Shown here: positions 44,458 to 53,130 of the stretch, one piece after another
How the letters are laid out: every line of letters starts with the position of its first letter
Position numbering within the stretch: the stretch's first letter is position 1
Assembly (NCBI GenBank): GCA_018819205.1
Contig: JAHJQE010000071.1
Coordinates: forward strand, 1 to 64,000
DNA length: 64,000 nucleotides
DNA from: Gammaproteobacteria bacterium
GTDB lineage: Bacteria > Pseudomonadota > Gammaproteobacteria > Burkholderiales > Gallionellaceae
Reading direction: 5' to 3'
Notes under the pieces: generated by a model
Told to the model about the DNA's origin: nothing
Seen by the model: the letters and a program-made list of their open reading frames with translations, nothing else
The model's database searches: none
Translations under genes and position numbers: made by a program

Positions 44458-45671
44458 ACCCGTACCTCGTTATATATCTGCATCAGGTTTGCATAGAATG
44501 TCTCGTCATTGAATTCAGCATCCGCATACCGTTTGGCCGACTCTCCCATCTGTCTGGCACGGTCCGTTTCCTCCATCATTTCGCGCATCGCTTCTGCCAG
44601 CCCAGTTGCATCAGTTGCGTCATAGACCAGTCCACGTTCGCCATGGGCAACCAGCTCAGGTATGCCGCCGCGGTTGGAGCCAATCACCGGCTTGCCCATG
44701 GCAAACGACTGCAGGATCACATAGGGAAAGTTCTCATGCCACAACGATGGCACGACCACATAGCGGCAATTTTGCAATATCTGATCAAGCTCATCGCCCC
44801 ACTTTGCACCCACAAACTGCACATGAGACAAACACTGAGCTGCCGCTTGCTGCTTAAGCTTATTCAAATCCGGACCATCCCCCACCACCACTAACGGAAC
44901 GCCTCGTGCCAGTGCCGCTGCATCCAGCAGCACATTCACGCCTTTTTCGTCAATGATCCGACCGAAGTAGAGCGCGTAATCCCCAACCGTATTCGATACA
45001 ACATGCTTGCGCGCATCGAATGGGTTACGCAACGTGCGCCAGCGGAATGTTTCCTTGCCCCAGAACTCCTCAGTCTTTTGTGCCATGAATTCACTGGCAA
45101 ACAAAAAGGTGTGCACATTCTTGCGATAGACATCCATCCAATTGTGCGCATAGGCCTCGACAGAGCTAGCCACACTATAGGCGAGAGAATCGTGGCAACA
45201 ACGATTACGAACAGCACGATAGAAGTTCCCACCCTTGCACTCTTCGCAAATCTTGCCATGGTGATAAAGCTTGTAATTGGGACAAATGTGTTTGTAGTCA
45301 TTACAACTCATCACCACAGGCACTCCTGCCTCATGTGCTGCTTCAAGAATGGCGGGGGTGAGTTGCACATAGATCGCAAAAACATGGATGACATTCGGCT
45401 TGAAATCCTCAATCAACCGCGCCATTTCTTTCTTGGCACCACGGTTATAGACCATGCTCGGAAAATTGATCACCTTAGCAAGGGTCCCACCCTCGCTGTA
45501 CGAGGGTACTGCCGGAAAATATTCTTTCCAAGAAGTATCTACCGCACTATTGTTTGCAGAGAAGTAGGCAACCTCATGCCCTTGTTCGCGCAGGACGCGC
45601 CCCACCTCATGGTAGAAAACTTCCGCGCCGCCAGTTACAGCAAAATTGTTATGAGCAAGAAGTATTCTCAT
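44454..45671 (-). CDS. GT4 glycosyltransferase
   Basis: 405 residues, GT-B. The N-terminus RILLAHNNFAVTGGAEVFYH and the Cys-rich SCNDYKHICPNYKLYHHGKI segment (with CEECKGG after it) are typical of a family 4 group in EPS loci. The donor site is ENFPYVILQSFAMGKPVIGS, with Glu and the E-x7-like spacing, preceded by GRIIDEKGVNVLLDAA. Coupled to the GT2 gene upstream. Linkage and donor are unknown. Confidence 0.85.
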   Translation of the reverse strand: MRILLAHNNFAVTGGAEVFYHEVGRVLREQGHEVAYFSANNSAVDTSWKEYFPAVPSYSEGGTLAKVINFPSMVYNRGAKKEMARLIEDFKPNVIHVFAIYVQLTPAILEAAHEAGVPVVMSCNDYKHICPNYKLYHHGKICEECKGGNFYRAVRNRCCHDSLAYSVASSVEAYAHNWMDVYRKNVHTFLFASEFMAQKTEEFWGKETFRWRTLRNPFDARKHVVSNTVGDYALYFGRIIDEKGVNVLLDAAALARGVPLVVVGDGPDLNKLKQQAAAQCLSHVQFVGAKWGDELDQILQNCRYVVVPSLWHENFPYVILQSFAMGKPVIGSNRGGIPELVAHGERGLVYDATDATGLAEAMREMMEETDRARQMGESAKRYADAEFNDETFYANLMQIYNEVRV

Positions 45672-46600
45672 GCAGGGCGTTTCCCCAAGAGATAGCAGTA
45701 GACGCCCGCAGCAATTGCATTCAAACCATCAAATCTTGCGTGTATCAAATACCCCCCCCCCCACTTAATACACATTTTCATCACATGAGCCACGCCAGTG
45801 ATGTGTTGCATCCCGTGAGCATATTTCTTCAAGTTGAGCAACGCGCCATACACATAGTGCTTAACAAAGAAACTGGCTGACTTATTCTTCCAGCTAAACG
45901 GTGGCATATATGCTGCCCTATCTTTCACCAAGCTCGCATGAGCATCATGAAGGATTTTTGCTTCGCTGACGTATCCAATCCGATAGCCTACCCTTAGCGC
46001 GCGTTCGCATAGGTCGACATCTTCGCAGTACATAAAATAATCTTCGGAAAATCCCCCTACTGTTTCCAATACGCTGCGCCGAACAAACATCGCACAACCA
46101 GTAATGAAAGTGTTGTCCAAGACAGGGACTGCCGAAGCAATGTTCTTGTTGATGTTGGGTGAGATAGCCCCCCCTTTAGACCAGTCTATATAGCCACCAC
46201 CAAACCAATAAACATCTGGGGTTTTAAAGTGCATGATCGCTGGAGAGCACATCCCGATCTCTTGGTTTAGCTCCAGATAATTAACCAACTTTTCTATGGT
46301 ATCGGGCAAGACGACCGTATCATTATTCAAGATAAAGAAATAGTCCGCGCTGCGATTTTCCAGCCCCCATTCCAGACCAATATTGTTACCACCACCGAAT
46401 CCATCGTTGTGAAGATTAAATATAACGTGCGTATCTGCATGGCAAGCTTTCGCTTTCATTTCGTCAATGACCCCGTCGCCTGTGGAAGCATTATCGACAA
46501 CTACCACTTCAGGCCGCAGCGTACTCTTCGCCAGGCTTTCCAAACATCTGTAGGTGTCTTGCGGTGAATTAAAGTTCACCAGTACAACGAGGACATTCAT
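45668..46600 (-). CDS. GT2 glycosyltransferase containing a G11 tract
   Basis: 310 residues. Family 2 motifs: NVLVVLVNFNSPQDTYRCLE, VVVDNASTGDGVIDEM, YFFILNNDTVVLPDTIEKLV and GGFSEDYFMYCEDVDLCERA, which groups it with rhamnosyl-type transferases. The codons for Trp280-Gly283 contain eleven consecutive G (45752-45762 as C on plus), and the present length keeps the frame. A one-base slip would replace the last 27 residues. The gene is coupled to the polymerase upstream and the GT4 downstream by stop/start overlaps. Confidence 0.85.
   Translation of the reverse strand: MNVLVVLVNFNSPQDTYRCLESLAKSTLRPEVVVVDNASTGDGVIDEMKAKACHADTHVIFNLHNDGFGGGNNIGLEWGLENRSADYFFILNNDTVVLPDTIEKLVNYLELNQEIGMCSPAIMHFKTPDVYWFGGGYIDWSKGGAISPNINKNIASAVPVLDNTFITGCAMFVRRSVLETVGGFSEDYFMYCEDVDLCERALRVGYRIGYVSEAKILHDAHASLVKDRAAYMPPFSWKNKSASFFVKHYVYGALLNLKKYAHGMQHITGVAHVMKMCIKWGGGYLIHARFDGLNAIAAGVYCYLLGKRPA
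45752..45762. repeat. Homopolymeric C11/G11 tract inside a transferase gene
   Basis: Eleven C on plus (G on the coding strand) encode the end of Trp280 and Gly281-283. Tracts of this length are classic sites of slipped-strand length change. No other mononucleotide run this long was noticed in the window. Confidence 0.85.
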
Positions 46601-47926
46601 TCATTCGTTCCTTGCAGTTATGTAAGTGGATCTTTCATTCATTTGTATGACCATCAGCGCTCCAACGATTGCAAAAAGAAATGTGAACGACTGTATGATA
46701 GAAAGCGTCAGCTCGTTGATGAAAAGACCTACAAGCGCTATCCCCACAAAGAACCCCAACGACGGAAACATTGTGTTGGTTTGAGTGCGAAGAGACAGCT
46801 TCAACGCATTTACTTGAAAAGCCAACAGCAATAGCAAACCAGTCAGCCCTGTTTCAAGTGCCACTGTAAGGTAATAGTTATCGATTGCGACAAGCGGCGC
46901 CACAAAGTTCACACCTTGACCAAGTCCGTATCCCCACAGTGGCGAACTTAACACAGCAGGAATGCCAGCTTGCAATTGATAGAGACGGCCCAGTGTGCTG
47001 TTGATTGTGGAGGCATCGCCAACTACATATGTAATTAAAGCCCCCCAAGGGACAATAGCCGCAACCAATAGTACAACCAGACTTGTACTCATCACGACGG
47101 CAGTTTTGCTGACCTTATTCCTGAAAGACCAACCCAGTAGGAATGAAATCATCATCACGACCAAGAGGATGCTTGCACGTGAAGCTGTCAGGTATATACA
47201 TAGCATGCCCAAAACAATCTGGATCGCCGCGAACAGTCTTATTGCCACTCCACATTGTCTTGGGCGAATAAAGTACAAGCTTATTGGCATAACAAGCAGT
47301 AAGAATTCTGCGAATGAGAGCGGATTAGTAAAAGTTGACTGAATCCGATATGCCTCATCACGATATGCACCCTGCATCATTTGTTCCGCAATGTCTGATA
47401 CCGGATCAATGAAGATAGCAAAAATATTGCCCCCATTCATCCATTCGGCGATACCGATAATTTCAGTAGATATTGCAAGGATGATTATTGTGAAAAATAG
47501 TTGAATAATTTCTTTGCGTTTCGAAAAGTATGAAATCACAAAGATCATTATCATCGGATATGAAATGAATGTAATCACTGCTGATGACATTGATTTGGCA
47601 GGCTGCGCTGACGAAATGATCGCCGTGATAATTCCAAACATAAAGTATATGGCCGCAGAGAGAAAAACCGCGCGGTTCTCATTCATCACCTCCAGCAGGC
47701 GACTCCGCATTGACGGCATTTGCACCATCTGAATAATCCACGCCACTATCAGCAACAAACTAAGAATGCGCTGTGGATTCACACCCCCCGCACCCGGGAT
47801 AAGAAAGGCCACGTATGCTGGCCATAAGGCATAGCTGCCCAGTAGCATAAGCAAAACGATCTTTGGTTTAATCAGGGCCAGCAGAAAAAATACAAAGCAA
47901 GTAGCGGCGAAAATGATAAAGGACAT
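46601..47926 (-). CDS. O-antigen polymerase/ligase-family membrane protein (Wzy)
   Basis: 441 residues with about twelve helices. It has an early GAGGVNPQRILSLLLIVAWI and the Wzy-type periplasmic region SSPLWGYGLGQGVNFVAPLV, followed by DNYYLTVALETGLTGLLLLL. It would polymerise the repeat unit made by this operon. It lies between two GT2 genes, its stop touching the start of the downstream transferase. The 146 bases upstream to 48072 hold no gene. Confidence 0.82.
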   Translation of the reverse strand: MSFIIFAATCFVFFLLALIKPKIVLLMLLGSYALWPAYVAFLIPGAGGVNPQRILSLLLIVAWIIQMVQMPSMRSRLLEVMNENRAVFLSAAIYFMFGIITAIISSAQPAKSMSSAVITFISYPMIMIFVISYFSKRKEIIQLFFTIIILAISTEIIGIAEWMNGGNIFAIFIDPVSDIAEQMMQGAYRDEAYRIQSTFTNPLSFAEFLLLVMPISLYFIRPRQCGVAIRLFAAIQIVLGMLCIYLTASRASILLVVMMISFLLGWSFRNKVSKTAVVMSTSLVVLLVAAIVPWGALITYVVGDASTINSTLGRLYQLQAGIPAVLSSPLWGYGLGQGVNFVAPLVAIDNYYLTVALETGLTGLLLLLAFQVNALKLSLRTQTNTMFPSLGFFVGIALVGLFINELTLSIIQSFTFLFAIVGALMVIQMNERSTYITARNE

Positions 47927-48072
47927 TTAGCGAGGGCGTCTGGCCGACTTGGCAATAACAAAGTGGAGAATACTCAACGGTGAATATAGCGTAATATTTG
48001 CGGGACCTGAATTGAGGTGTGACACTTGATATATTTAACAATTTGCATGCGTCTTCTCATTTCTTCACGAAC

Positions 48073-48987
48073 CTATTTTCGCGCAATGGATTTTAGAAAA
48101 CGCCCCTTCAATAGAAAGGTCAGCATCAACTTTATCAAGTTCACCATTCCAAATATTTTGATCGATTGAACAACCACCCTCTTTAAAAAAAGAGCCTCCA
48201 ATATTGGATCCTTTTTCCGATTGTAGTAAGAGTAAAGAGACATGTTGGTTATTAATTCCATTTCAAGTCTCTTACTGCTGTGCAAGGATGAATGAATTCC
48301 TCCCGCATGTACACGGTACATCGCAGGTTTTACATCTCCCAAGTACTTCCCTTTTCCATAAGAACCCAAAATAGACCATGTAAATTTATCCCCTAGTCTT
48401 GCAACCATCCACTCTGCCGGCAATGTATCGAACACATTTCTAAAACAGGTCGTTAATGTGAAGATGGGTACCCCCGTTTGCAATTCGATATTACAGGCGT
48501 CGCGTCGCAAACCACCGAAGTCCAGATCAAGATTTCCACTTTCATCAAACGGCTGCGCATCATGATAGGTAATCACATAATCTGGATTGCTTTCTAAAAA
48601 GCTGACCTGCTTCTGCAACTTCAATGAATCAGTCCAGTAATCATCACCTTCGCAAATAGCAATGTACTTACCTTTAGCCCTCAAATAGTTAAACCTCGGA
48701 TTTATTGCCCCTCCAAATTTGAACTGATTTTCTTTTTGATAGACTGGAAAAATAAGATTTGGGTATTTTTTTTCATATGCGCGAATGACTTCATCCGTAC
48801 CGTCCGTTGAGCAATCATCGTTTATTAAGATTTCAAATGGAAATGTTGTCTCCTGCATTAACATGCCTTCAATTGCATGTTCAATATATTCGGCATGATT
48901 GAATGTAATGCAGCAAATACTCACCATGGGGGTAGCGCCTTCAGTCACAGTCGCATTAATTGCATCTTTAATAGAATTTATTTCCAC
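48073..48987 (-). CDS. GT2 glycosyltransferase
   Basis: 304 residues. SICCITFNHAEYIEHAIEGM, LINDDCSTDGTDEVIRAYE and YIAICEGDDYWTDSLKLQKQ (EGDDYW metal site) place it in a GT2 group common in capsule loci. The start is GTG 48987 with AGGG five bases upstream, overlapping the flippase stop by ten bases. Base composition here (48.0-49.0 kb) is visibly more A/T-rich than in the genes around 53-59 kb, as often seen in acquired glycosyltransferases. Confidence 0.83.
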   Translation of the reverse strand: MEINSIKDAINATVTEGATPMVSICCITFNHAEYIEHAIEGMLMQETTFPFEILINDDCSTDGTDEVIRAYEKKYPNLIFPVYQKENQFKFGGAINPRFNYLRAKGKYIAICEGDDYWTDSLKLQKQVSFLESNPDYVITYHDAQPFDESGNLDLDFGGLRRDACNIELQTGVPIFTLTTCFRNVFDTLPAEWMVARLGDKFTWSILGSYGKGKYLGDVKPAMYRVHAGGIHSSLHSSKRLEMELITNMSLYSYYNRKKDPILEALFLKRVVVQSIKIFGMVNLIKLMLTFLLKGRFLKSIARK

Positions 48988-50411
48988 AATGCCCTACCAA
49001 TTTTTTTTGATAACAAAAGCAAACCATCAACCTTGGTAATGATTCCCAAGATAATATATATAACAAGCCCGATTAAACACGAGGCTGGGATCATTAAATA
49101 AAGCGACAGCAGTTCCACTTGTACCACCCACCACGCACCAAGCGCGGCAACCAATGCTGCCAGCATTGGTTTGATTACATCCAGGATCTGCTCTTTGAGG
49201 CCATATCCAATCATTTTTTTTGAATAATATGCATTGGGAATCAATGCCAAAAGTGAACCGACGATCTGGCTCATGGCAATTGCCAGCACCCCAAATGGGA
49301 GAGCCGCGAAAAGTAGCGCGATATTAACCAGTCTCTTGATCAGGCCAACCTTCAATACCAGATCCGATCTTCCCTTTACATTCAAAATATTTATATTCAT
49401 GGCGTGCAGTGGAAAAATGACTCCCACGACACACAATAGCTGCAAATAGGGCACAGCTCCCTGCCACCGCACATCGAAAAGCAGTCGAAAGAGAGGCGAG
49501 GCCAAGGCTGCCAGCATCAACATCACTGGTGCGATCACGAACATCATCAGCTGTATGATTTGACGATATTTGTACCGAAGAATAGCACTGTCATCCTGAA
49601 GCACGGCAAGAGCCGGGAAGGTCGCTCGTTGCACCGTAGTTGTCAACTGCAGGGAGATGAGATCGCTGATCTTCTTGGCAAAGTAGTAGAGTCCAGTGAT
49701 CTCTGCACTGAAAAATCGGCCAATCACCAAAACATAAGAGTTTTCCATCAATCTCCACAATAAACCTTCGAGCAACAGATTCGCGCCGAAACGGGATAGC
49801 CGACTGAATGATTCCGCACTAAATTGTACGGATGGCCGCCAACTACTGGCTAGCCAGAGAACGACTGAAGAGATCAATGCCGACACCAGCACTTGTACAA
49901 TCAAACTCCACACACCGAAGCCTTGATAAGCGGCCGTCACGGCCAGCATGCCAGAAAGCACCATGCCGAGAGAATCGGCCTTCATCTGTGTCTTGAAATC
50001 CATTTTTCGGCTAAGCACAGCCACCTGCACGACCTTGGTGGCATTTAACAGTACCACTAGACCCATCACCTGAATAATCAGCACCAGCTCTGGCTGGCTA
50101 TAGAAATCCACGACGAATGGGGCTGTGACATACACTACGCAATACGCAACCAAACTCAGTCCGAGATTGGTGAAGAAGACCGTGCTAAGGTCGAACTGAG
50201 ATACGCTCTTGCTGCGTATCAACGCCTGCCCTAATCCTGATTCAACAAACACATTGGCCAACTCAAATACGACAGTGGCCATCGCAATCATGCCGAACGC
50301 TTCCGGCGCGAGAAGGCGTGCAAGAAAAATTGTAAAAAGTATAGATGCGCCACGTGTTGTGATGGCATTAGCCATATTCCACAACACCCCAATACCTATT
50401 TTGCGATTCAT
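48978..50411 (-). CDS. wzx: Wzx/WzxC-type flippase (MOP superfamily)
   Basis: About 477 residues and fourteen helices. LARLLAPEAFGMIAMATVVF, GQALIRSKSVSQFDLSTVFF and the YFAKKISDLISLQLTTTVQR segment match the WzxC-like subfamily. It would move the EPS repeat unit across the inner membrane. ATG 50411 is used; GTG 50420 is in frame. It is in the same subfamily as the flippase at 28012-29463, consistent with shared origin or replacement between the two loci. Confidence 0.88.
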   Translation of the reverse strand: MNRKIGIGVLWNMANAITTRGASILFTIFLARLLAPEAFGMIAMATVVFELANVFVESGLGQALIRSKSVSQFDLSTVFFTNLGLSLVAYCVVYVTAPFVVDFYSQPELVLIIQVMGLVVLLNATKVVQVAVLSRKMDFKTQMKADSLGMVLSGMLAVTAAYQGFGVWSLIVQVLVSALISSVVLWLASSWRPSVQFSAESFSRLSRFGANLLLEGLLWRLMENSYVLVIGRFFSAEITGLYYFAKKISDLISLQLTTTVQRATFPALAVLQDDSAILRYKYRQIIQLMMFVIAPVMLMLAALASPLFRLLFDVRWQGAVPYLQLLCVVGVIFPLHAMNINILNVKGRSDLVLKVGLIKRLVNIALLFAALPFGVLAIAMSQIVGSLLALIPNAYYSKKMIGYGLKEQILDVIKPMLAALVAALGAWWVVQVELLSLYLMIPASCLIGLVIYIILGIITKVDGLLLLSKKIGRALWK

Positions 50412-50469
50412 GCTACTCACAGTTGGTCACGCCTGCTCGCAGCCCATCGAATCTGACCTGCATTTTATT

Positions 50470-51471
50470 TCACTCACCCTTATAGCCACTTAATGCTTGC
50501 TGGATTAATGTTCGATTGGGAAGCTCGGCATCCCTCGTCACTCTGAAGGAAGCCGGTCCTTGATATTCGCTTCCTTGCATTGCCAGCTTTTCCGTCAGTT
50601 GATCAAAGGCCTTTTGAGGTGCCTCGCAGAAATCCTCGTATTGCACAACCAGTTTTCTTGATTCCCCCACCAACTCCAGCCCGCGTGTCACCGCCTTGTT
50701 TATGCAATGCACCTGCCCTGCCGCTTGTGCGATCGGATCAAGATTTTTCAGTTCTTCGTATTCAGGAATCTTGAACGAATACCACTCGGCCTCGCTGCCA
50801 AGTTGTCGCTTTCGTGCTTCCAGCACAGAGGCCACATTGGTGACAGGATCGCGCTTGATCTGGACGAACAACACCTTATCGAAAATCGAATCCAGAAACG
50901 GTATGTTGTAATTGAACAATAGCCCTTTTGCGGCAAACGGTTTCTGGAACACGTCCATCATGCCCGCCAGCTCTGCACACAGGGTTTGCGTGTCCATGCT
51001 GAGTTTCAATTCCTCATCCGTCCATGCGTCGCGCCCCGCTTCCGCCAGGAAGCGCCGCCAGAAATACCAGAATTCGTTGGGAGCCAGCACACCCTTGGTC
51101 TTGCCGTTCTCCGACTTAAATTCGGACTGCTGCACGAATTCACCAAGCTCGTCGCGAAAGTTAAAGCGTGGGTCGGTCAACAGCAGTTGTAACTTCGCGC
51201 CGATGATCGGAGCTTGATAGAAGCGCGACAAAAGATTGGTCGGGTAAGCAACCAAGCCGGTATTGGCGAGCCATTGCATGAACAGGGTGGTGCCGCTCCT
51301 GTGCGGCCCCATCACCAGTATCACTGGGTACTCTGCCTTGCGTGGATTTGCCAGGGTTTCCTGCTCGGCCACCCACAACGATGAATTGACGTCCTTCAGC
51401 AGCGCCTCCAGCCCCATATTGCGCGAAAAGCTGGAGGTTCTTCCGTCGGCCGCGCCGTGACTTGAACTCAT
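50470..51471 (-). CDS. PAPS-dependent sulfotransferase family protein
   Basis: 333 residues. The P-loop VILVMGPHRSGTTLFMQWLA is at about residues 50-69, and a second site KVLFVQIKRDPVTNVASVLE provides the Arg and Ser expected to hold the 3'-phosphate. It is unlike the other sulfotransferase (41429-42436) outside these motifs, so two different acceptors or positions are likely. Its ATG overlaps the stop of the PLP-fold protein gene, linking it to the cysC/cysQ operon. Confidence 0.85.
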   Translation of the reverse strand: MSSSHGAADGRTSSFSRNMGLEALLKDVNSSLWVAEQETLANPRKAEYPVILVMGPHRSGTTLFMQWLANTGLVAYPTNLLSRFYQAPIIGAKLQLLLTDPRFNFRDELGEFVQQSEFKSENGKTKGVLAPNEFWYFWRRFLAEAGRDAWTDEELKLSMDTQTLCAELAGMMDVFQKPFAAKGLLFNYNIPFLDSIFDKVLFVQIKRDPVTNVASVLEARKRQLGSEAEWYSFKIPEYEELKNLDPIAQAAGQVHCINKAVTRGLELVGESRKLVVQYEDFCEAPQKAFDQLTEKLAMQGSEYQGPASFRVTRDAELPNRTLIQQALSGYKGE

Positions 51472-52448
51472 ATATTCCGCTCCTGAATGATAGCTACGAT
51501 TCTTTGCATATCCTTGCGGTCATATCGCTGATCAACCGGCAAGGGCAGCAGGTTTTTGACCATTCTATTCGCCCATTTATCTCCGACTCTGGCTAGCGCA
51601 TCAGCCCAGTAAGTCGGGACAAATATCCGGTTCGCGATCATGCGTTGCCTGAGAGTGGGGTCGTTGGTCATGAACGGATAACATAACGGCGCTGCCGCTG
51701 CTGCCACGTCAATTTCAAACGGGTTGATGCTGCCCAGTTCCCGGTGCAAGTACATGAAGTTTTCATGCCGCGCATTTCTGGCCCCATCGAAATCGACCGC
51801 TCCCAAGATACGTTCAGTCAATTTCGACATCCGTTTCGGCTCGCTATCCGACAGGCCTTCTTCCGCGTGCTGGTAGTCGGCATATCCATCCTCTGGTGAA
51901 CCGGCCAGCCGCTTCAATAGATGCGCCGAACGACCAAGCGATCCCGCATCCTGTTTCGAAATAGGGGTTCCCGCCAGCTTACTGACCAACAGCCCCCCAT
52001 CAGGAACGCCAAAGAATTTCCTCGGCGAGTAGAGGGTCGCCAGAGCAGCTTCGGCTGGCGGTTCAAAGAATGATTGCGAGTAGTCCAGCACGATCTGTTG
52101 CGGCGGAAAGCGCTTCAGCAAGTCGCCGACATTTTTATTGTGCAGCCCGAAATAATTCACATATACCAGCAAATCGCCCGCCCCAAGCTGCACCTCGCCG
52201 CTCACAGCCAGCTTGCTGTCCAGTTCATACCAGATGCATTCTATTTTTGCTGTTTGCAGCGGCATCAGCATTGCATCGCAAATGTATTTCGGAAGCCATA
52301 CGCGCTTGGGCTTGCGGGCCCGCAGCAAAGCCAGAAAAGCGGCCCTGGCTGATTGGTATTTGAAGGCATCCGGGTAAGGGAACTTGCCTGATTTAGGCAA
52401 CTCAAGCTCGAAATATCCCCCAATCGGTCGTGCGCTCGACTCAGACAA
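51468..52448 (-). CDS. PLP-dependent aminotransferase-fold protein, divergent DegT-like
   Basis: 326 residues. LPKYICDAMLMPLQTAKIEC and VYVNYFGLHNKNVGDLLKRF match the DegT-type large domain. QIVLDYSQSFFEP would hold the cofactor ring, and LYSPRKFFGVPDGGLLVSKL carries the PLP-type lysine. It is shorter and more divergent than typical sugar aminotransferases. The start is TTG 52448 with GGAGG nine bases upstream, inside the end of the WbqC gene. Such proteins recur next to WbqC genes. The reaction is unknown; amino transfer to a keto sugar is the family expectation. Confidence 0.72.
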   Translation of the reverse strand: MSESSARPIGGYFELELPKSGKFPYPDAFKYQSARAAFLALLRARKPKRVWLPKYICDAMLMPLQTAKIECIWYELDSKLAVSGEVQLGAGDLLVYVNYFGLHNKNVGDLLKRFPPQQIVLDYSQSFFEPPAEAALATLYSPRKFFGVPDGGLLVSKLAGTPISKQDAGSLGRSAHLLKRLAGSPEDGYADYQHAEEGLSDSEPKRMSKLTERILGAVDFDGARNARHENFMYLHRELGSINPFEIDVAAAAAPLCYPFMTNDPTLRQRMIANRIFVPTYWADALARVGDKWANRMVKNLLPLPVDQRYDRKDMQRIVAIIQERNI

Positions 52449-53130
52449 GGTCGTACTCCTCCAACAGCTTGGCGCACTGCTCTTGGTCGTTGAACATCAT
52501 CACGTCGATGATGGAAAGATTCGGCACGTAAGTCTTGCCAAGCTGGCGGTATTCGATGGGGCGCGGCTGGATGAAGGATAGCTGCAAGCCCTTGTGCTCA
52601 AAATCCTCACGATCATAAAGCTCCTTGCCGCCGGGCACATTGATGTAGTGGGTCGCACCCAATTCTTCGCAGATCGCAAGCACTTTCTCAGGCCCTCGCA
52701 GCTCATTGTCCTTGTTCAGGGCGGAAGAGATATGCCACTTTGGATGGAGGCCGAGGTAGTCACATATCTGCCGCAGCTCATGGTCGAGGAAGCGTGCTAA
52801 ATTTTTCTCCTGCTGCCGGAAAATGTTTTCTAGCATCGGGAATACCGTGGAGAAATGCGGAGCTTTGCTATAACAGTGGCGGATGCTCTCCAGCAGCTTT
52901 TCCGGCCTGCCGCCCACTTCGACCTGGTTGATCAGCAGGTTCGGGCTCGCCCCTTGCAGCGGCAGGGTGATGAGTTGTTTGCCACCCTGCGCAAGTATGA
53001 AGTTGCGGTTGATCCAGCCGCCCTTGATGAAATTGACATCGTCATAGACGACGAATGTGTCAACCGCGCGGATGAGCTGAAAGTAGCCCAAGTACGGGAA
53101 CAGGTAGGGCTGCATGATGGCGAGTTTCAT
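52441..53130 (-). CDS. WbqC-family protein
   Basis: 229 residues opening with KLAIMQPYLFPYLGYFQLIR, then VYDDVNFIKGGWINRNFIL, and later GATHYINVPGGKELYDREDF and LSIIDVMMFN, the full set of WbqC-family signatures. The family is found in O-antigen and capsule loci but its biochemical role is poorly established; an enzymatic role in modifying an amino sugar has been proposed from context. Here it is coupled to an aminotransferase upstream (4-base overlap) and a PLP-fold protein downstream (8-base overlap). Confidence 0.88.
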   Translation of the reverse strand: MKLAIMQPYLFPYLGYFQLIRAVDTFVVYDDVNFIKGGWINRNFILAQGGKQLITLPLQGASPNLLINQVEVGGRPEKLLESIRHCYSKAPHFSTVFPMLENIFRQQEKNLARFLDHELRQICDYLGLHPKWHISSALNKDNELRGPEKVLAICEELGATHYINVPGGKELYDREDFEHKGLQLSFIQPRPIEYRQLGKTYVPNLSIIDVMMFNDQEQCAKLLEEYDLV

